Assembly: GCA_001856825.1 (NCBI GenBank)
Contig: ATMD01000001.1
Span: forward strand, 240,581-304,580
DNA: 64,000 nt
Origin: Thermoplasmatales archaeon I-plasma
GTDB lineage: Archaea; Thermoplasmatota; Thermoplasmata; Thermoplasmatales; GCA-001856825
Direction of reading: 5' to 3'
Part shown: piece after piece, positions 60,063-64,000 of the stretch
How the letters are laid out: each line of letters opens with the position of its first letter
Numbering within the stretch: position 1 is the stretch's first letter
Translations under genes and position numbers: made by a program
Notes under the pieces: model-generated
The model's database searches: none
Seen by the model: only the letters and a program-made list of their open reading frames with translations
What the model was told of the DNA's origin: nothing

Positions 60063-61124
60063 CTAATCTTTCCTTCTCCTTCTACTTACTGCGTAACCTG
60101 AAATGCCGCCAACCAGCACAACCGCTATCACCACAATTGCAACCAGGTAAGTCGTTGATGCCCCCTGGGGTGAATAGGAAACGATTGCTAGATCGTTAGC
60201 AGAAGTGACCTCAGCGTCGCCGTTTGTTGTCATAGCAGCACTGGGGTCTATTCTGAGCTTCAGGGTGTAAATACTCCCATTGTCGTTTATGGTGGAGTTT
60301 ACGGTGTAGTTCGTCGAAGCGTTGTAGTAGAAAGTGGTAGTGTTTGCACTGCTGTCATAAACCCTGACCCAGGTTGAGAGGGGCTTGCTGAATACGTGGA
60401 AATTAACCGTATTGTATGACGCTATGTCCCCGTTGAATCCAGATTGCTCAAATAACATTCTGAGGTCAATTGAACCGGAGTTCCCGCCCCCAATCCCCAG
60501 GTTCATGTCTCCAAGCTCATTCACGTCGATATTGCTGGTTATGCTTGCATTCACTGTTATATTCAGGAACGGTACCTTAACGGCCAGATTTCCACGGAAC
60601 ATGCTTTCCAGCTTTCCCTGTACGCCAAATGCTCTCCATGACATATCCACCACTGTGGAGTTACTTCCTGTCTTCTTCGTAAAGTTTGTGACAGTCATGT
60701 GAAGTGTCATGTTCCTGTAGACTGTGAGGTTCGTCTGGTTCGCGAAGGCGTGCACCTGATACGCAATTGTTGCATTTATTACGTGAATGACTGTAGCGTT
60801 TGTGCTTGACGTCCCAGTTGCATTGACAGTCCCAGATGAAGCATTGCCACTCACATCAACGTGATTCATGTCCTGCTGTATTTCCTGCCTTGTTGTGGCA
60901 TTCACGTAGGAAGTTGCATTGAGCCACATCACTGTACCGTTGAGCTGATTAGAAGCGTTGCTTCCTGCAGAGTAGGTGTAGTAGAGAACGTAGTTGCTGG
61001 TTGTGTTCACGCTTGCTACGTTTGTCTGTGTGTTTAGGGTCGCGTGCATGGTTGTGGCAGATCCCAGGGGGATTGCCATCATGCCAACGACCAAGGCCAA
61101 CATGAGTACTACCGAATACCTCAT
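60063..61124 (-). CDS. Secreted type I membrane protein, Asn/Thr-rich
   Basis: A 353-residue protein. The N-terminal signal peptide is VVLMLALVVGMMAIPLGSA, cut near ATT or TMH. The body is rich in Asn, Thr and Ser with many N-x-S/T sites (for example NATSYVNATT) and predicted beta strands. A C-terminal helix (YLVAIVVIAVVLVGGISGYA) is followed by RRRRKD, a stop-transfer tail. It is probably a glycosylated cell-surface protein. No family is recognised. It lies next to the anchored protein at 59,230 on the same strand. Confidence 0.75.
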   Translation of the reverse strand: MRYSVVLMLALVVGMMAIPLGSATTMHATLNTQTNVASVNTTSNYVLYYTYSAGSNASNQLNGTVMWLNATSYVNATTRQEIQQDMNHVDVSGNASSGTVNATGTSSTNATVIHVINATIAYQVHAFANQTNLTVYRNMTLHMTVTNFTKKTGSNSTVVDMSWRAFGVQGKLESMFRGNLAVKVPFLNITVNASITSNIDVNELGDMNLGIGGGNSGSIDLRMLFEQSGFNGDIASYNTVNFHVFSKPLSTWVRVYDSSANTTTFYYNASTNYTVNSTINDNGSIYTLKLRIDPSAAMTTNGDAEVTSANDLAIVSYSPQGASTTYLVAIVVIAVVLVGGISGYAVSRRRRKD

Positions 61125-61288
61125 GTTCTTTTGACCTGTGCATATTTTAACTAATTATTGGTACAACCTTCAAAAATTAATACAAAATTCGAACGGAATG
61201 CTTATGATGAACATAAACGCCCCACTTATAATCAATAACACTTCATGATAAGTTAATGTAGTCATTTTCCATATTCATTGGCGATAAT

Positions 61289-62581
61289 ATGGAACCAGTT
61301 TTACAGGTCGCCCTGGACTTTGAGAATCTACACAGAGCCCTTCAGGTGGCAAAGGAGGCGGTTGAGGGAGGCGCAGACTGGATAGAGGCAGGCACCCCCC
61401 TGATAAAGAGCGAAGGCATGAATGCCATAAGGGAAATAAAGAGGAATTTCCCGAACAAGATAGTTGTTGCCGACATGAAGACTGCTGATGTCGGGGGATT
61501 TGAGACGGAACTAGCGGCAAAGAGCGGAGCGCAGATCGTCACGATACTAGGAATAAGCGACGACCCCACAATAACGGAAGCGGTGAAGGCAGGGAAGAAG
61601 TATGGCGCGGAGATAATGATAGACCTTCTCCAGGTTGAGAACGTTGAGGAGAGGGTGAAACAGCTTGAGAAGCTTGGGGTGAAATATTTCTGTGAGCACG
61701 TGGGCATAGACATGCAGATGATAGGGAAGAACCCTCTAAAGGTGCTGGAGAGAGTGGTCGCTTCCACTAACCTACCAGTTGCAGTTGCAGGTGGGTTGAA
61801 CAAGGAATCCATTCCTGACGTGGTGAAGAGGGGGGCATCAATCATCATAGTTGGAGGCGCAATAACGAAGGCGCCCAACGTTACTGAGGAAACGGCAGCT
61901 ATCAAGAGGGTCATAGCGACCGGTGTCGCAGAGCACGACGACATGTACAAGAAATATTCAAAGAACGAGATAGTTGAAGCGTTATCGAAGGTATCGTCAT
62001 CAAACGTTTCAGACGCCATGCACAGGGGGGGTGCAATACACGGCATAGTGCCCAGGATTCCACCTGGAACCAGAATAGTGGGGAGGGCCCTGACAGTGAA
62101 GACGGTGAACGGTGACTGGGCCAAGCCCGTTGAGGCAATAGACCACGCAAAGGAGGGTGACATACTGGTAATAGATGCAGACGGAGGGGAGGATGCAGTC
62201 TGGGGGGAACTGGCATCGTGGAGCTGCGTGACGAAGAAAGTTAAGGGTGTTGTGATCTGGGGTGCGATAAGGGACCTGGACTCGATCATGAAGATCCCCT
62301 TCCCGGCATTCTCCAGGTACGTCTCTTCAAACGCTGGAGACCCGAAGGGTTTCGGCGAGATAGGGAGCGAGATTGAGATAAACGGAAGGAAGATAAGAAC
62401 TGGAGATTACATAATAGCGGATTATTCAGGTGTTGTCGTCATACCTGAAGAGGAAGCGCTTGAGGTTGCAAATAGGGCCGTTGACGTTGCTGAAAGGGAG
62501 AACAGGGTGAGGGAGGAGATAAGGAGGGGAAGTACACTGTCGTCTGTCCAGAAGCTTGAGAAATGGGAGAAAGTTGGGTAG
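61289..62581 (+). CDS. Fused 3-hexulose-6-phosphate synthase / RraA-like protein
   Basis: A 430-residue fusion. Residues 1-210: VLQVALDFENLHRALQVAKE, AGTPLIKSEGMNAI and VVADMKTADVGGFE form the OMP-decarboxylase-like HPS domain, with the catalytic ADMKTAD. VAGGLNKESIPDVVKRGASI binds phosphate. Residues about 225-430: VSDAMHRGGAIHGIVPRIPP and VVIWGAIRDLDSIMKIPFPA form the RraA-like domain, often a class II aldolase-like enzyme. In archaea HPS makes ribulose 5-phosphate from hexulose 6-phosphate for pentose supply. The fusion is known in archaea; the role of the second half is uncertain. The last 143 bp overlap an opposite-strand frame. Confidence 0.92.
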   Translation: MEPVLQVALDFENLHRALQVAKEAVEGGADWIEAGTPLIKSEGMNAIREIKRNFPNKIVVADMKTADVGGFETELAAKSGAQIVTILGISDDPTITEAVKAGKKYGAEIMIDLLQVENVEERVKQLEKLGVKYFCEHVGIDMQMIGKNPLKVLERVVASTNLPVAVAGGLNKESIPDVVKRGASIIIVGGAITKAPNVTEETAAIKRVIATGVAEHDDMYKKYSKNEIVEALSKVSSSNVSDAMHRGGAIHGIVPRIPPGTRIVGRALTVKTVNGDWAKPVEAIDHAKEGDILVIDADGGEDAVWGELASWSCVTKKVKGVVIWGAIRDLDSIMKIPFPAFSRYVSSNAGDPKGFGEIGSEIEINGRKIRTGDYIIADYSGVVVIPEEEALEVANRAVDVAERENRVREEIRRGSTLSSVQKLEKWEKVG

Positions 62582-64000
62582 CCGGAGGACTGGAAGTCCT
62601 GTTGTTGTACAGCCCCTCATAGTAAGAAAGGTTGTACCCCTTCTCACCCAGGTACGTCCAGTTGACCTCGAAGAGGTAGGTGGTGCTGTTGGTCGTGATG
62701 GACGAATTCTCGAATGCAAGGATGAAAGGTTCCTTGAAGAATTTCGTGAATGATGAACCGTTCACAAATATGGGTGGCTCGTTGGGGTTGAGAGTGCTGT
62801 TGTACCCCCATACCCCGTAGCGAAGCATGTAGCTGTTGAGGAACACGTATCCTATAGGTGCGTAGGAACCGTTATCCCCTGTTATCTCATTGATTGCAGA
62901 ATGCCAGCTTGTTGAATTCCATAGGACGGAAACGTTGTTGAACGGAGAGCTGAAACCGTAAGAGTAAAGGAGTATGCCTATCTGGTGGTCGGTCGCAACA
63001 GAAAGGCTCCTGTTGCCCTCAGCAACAAGGTACTGGATTGTTGCATTGTCCTCCAGTGTAATTGCTTCTGAATGCGAAGGGACGAAGTCAGAGACCATCG
63101 GGTAGCTTGCAACGCCCATCAGCAGTACCAAGGATACTGCGGCTATGACAACGACGTTTTCCACCGGCCTGCGTGCGGAATATGTGACGTGCCTTACAGC
63201 ATCCACCGTTCTTACCCTCGGTACGGAAATTATGTTCACGCCAGCTGCGCTGTTGATGGCAATGGCTGAAGTGACCTGCTGCCCTCCAGAGAACACCTGC
63301 TTCACCCTTGAACCTCTCTCACTCTTCTGCACCCTGAAGTGATGATACCATCTTATCAGCACATATCCAGCGATGATGCAGAACGGTTCGGAAAGATACT
63401 CGATGTTCCTTGCAGGTAGCAGGACGGTGTTCTTTGAAGCGAAGCTGTACAGAAGGGAGAGCATGATTGCCATGGACCATCCCAGGACCTCGTAGACGTT
63501 GTTTTCCACAAGGAAATACTTGATACCAATGACTGAGACGGAAATGAACACCAGGAAGGGGAGGGATATAATGAGGGCGGAGTATGAGATATAAGCCGGT
63601 ATTATTCCCGTCCCTTTCAGTGCAGCAAAAATCACAACTAGTGCGAATGCAGCAACGAATACCAGACCGACATCCCTCTTCGGCGCAACTTCGAGCTTCA
63701 TTCTCTCTATTGCCCTTACAGCATACCCCTTCACCCTTTCAGAATCCACCTTCGTCAGGAGGATGAACATGCCTATGACCAGCGCATAGAATATGGCTAC
63801 GACTGCCCCATAGCCTAGGCCGTGGATGGCCTTGGAAAAGAACGATACCATATCCGGTACCCTCAGGAGAAGGTATGCGATCATCAGGGTCCCGGAAAGC
63901 TCGATTATCATCATGTCTGAAAACAGCTTTTTCTTCCACTTGGTGCTGAAAAGGTTGACAGTGAATACCATTCCAATGATTGATATCAAGAAGAAGTACG
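62439..64000 (-). CDS. Multi-helix membrane protein with outer domain, 5' end outside window
   Basis: At least 519 residues are visible; the frame is open to the window edge (the listed TTG at 63,989 is not the true start). About ten membrane helices occupy the visible N-terminal 330 residues, with a cytosolic loop RVQKSERGSRVKQVFSGGQQ. Then comes an outer domain with many N-x-S/T sites. This layout is like GT-C-type glycosyltransferases of archaea, but no motif proves it. The last 48 codons run antisense to the HPS-RraA gene and have a Pro/Ser/Gln-rich composition (PYLQPQALPLQV) unlike the rest. They may be read-through after loss of the old stop codon. Confidence 0.65.
   Translation of the reverse strand, partial: YFFLISIIGMVFTVNLFSTKWKKKLFSDMMIIELSGTLMIAYLLLRVPDMVSFFSKAIHGLGYGAVVAIFYALVIGMFILLTKVDSERVKGYAVRAIERMKLEVAPKRDVGLVFVAAFALVVIFAALKGTGIIPAYISYSALIISLPFLVFISVSVIGIKYFLVENNVYEVLGWSMAIMLSLLYSFASKNTVLLPARNIEYLSEPFCIIAGYVLIRWYHHFRVQKSERGSRVKQVFSGGQQVTSAIAINSAAGVNIISVPRVRTVDAVRHVTYSARRPVENVVVIAAVSLVLLMGVASYPMVSDFVPSHSEAITLEDNATIQYLVAEGNRSLSVATDHQIGILLYSYGFSSPFNNVSVLWNSTSWHSAINEITGDNGSYAPIGYVFLNSYMLRYGVWGYNSTLNPNEPPIFVNGSSFTKFFKEPFILAFENSSITTNSTTYLFEVNWTYLGEKGYNLSYYEGLYNNRTSSPPATQLSPISQASGQTTVYFPSLSPPSPCSPFQQRQRPYLQPQALPLQV

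Noticed and set aside
1-64000. CRISPR arrays, rRNA genes and replication origin
   Set aside because: No regularly spaced repeats, no rRNA segments and no origin-type repeat cluster were seen.

Overview
The window comes from an archaeon, most likely a Thermoplasmatales-type euryarchaeon (Thermoplasmata). The evidence is an archaeal rps13-rps4-rps11-rpo3 operon, rpo6, srp54 and Sec61 beta genes, Nop5, both ether-lipid prenyltransferases (GGGP synthase and a UbiA-type DGGGP synthase), archaeal MptD and Trm1, an HPS-RraA fusion and a fused gamma-alpha 2-oxoacid:ferredoxin oxidoreductase. Many genes have a TATA box about 25 bp before an ATG, GTG or TTG, which implies leaderless mRNAs. Internal operon genes use GGTGAT-type Shine-Dalgarno sites. 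The exact species cannot be named from the sequence alone.

Positions 1-28,000 form a large, actively rearranging surface-glycan locus. It holds a flippase and a relic of a second one, four GT4-type, two GT2-type and one GT-C-type glycosyltransferases, two methyltransferases, a CDP-deoxysugar set (rfbF, epimerase, reductase/epimerase, rfbG at 10.2-13.6 kb) and a GDP-heptose-type set (hddA, gmhA, hddC at 23.4-26.7 kb) with three sugar epimerases. Two of these epimerases share a perfect 370-bp tract. Decay is common: a broken flippase, a frameshifted GT4, a gutted GDP-mannose dehydratase, a GT2 with one stop codon, one intact IS3-like element, one intact and one dead IS4/IS1634-like element, and a hairpin that looks like a group II intron relic.

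Positions 28,200-35,560 begin with a large S-layer-like surface protein. An initiator tRNA-Met gene follows, with two eroded copies of the same tRNA downstream in the same orientation. The copies bracket a TnpB gene and an AbiE-like nucleotidyltransferase/regulator pair, so the region looks like an integration hot spot. A second AbiE-like pair at 45.1-46.3 kb keeps its regulator, but its toxin has lost a catalytic Asp and gained a stop codon.

Positions 35,580-64,000 are mostly housekeeping: 2-oxoacid:ferredoxin oxidoreductase, a 55-codon Sec61 beta gene with a TTG start, AmrS, a gamma carbonic anhydrase, SRP54, the RNA polymerase/ribosomal operon, LipB, lysine 6-aminotransferase, a TPR protein, lipid and tRNA/pterin genes in one operon, an N-acylamino-acid racemase plus amidohydrolase pair, an ABC ATPase, an aminotransferase, rpo6, an fRMsr-like GAF protein, Nop5, two secreted proteins, HPS-RraA and a membrane protein that leaves the window. 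rps4 carries an apparent frameshift near its start.

The most unusual items are the serial tRNA-copy island with its AbiE-like cassettes, the heptose cassette flanked by identical epimerase segments (with a YxxxR epimerase inside it), and the non-canonically started Sec61 beta gene.
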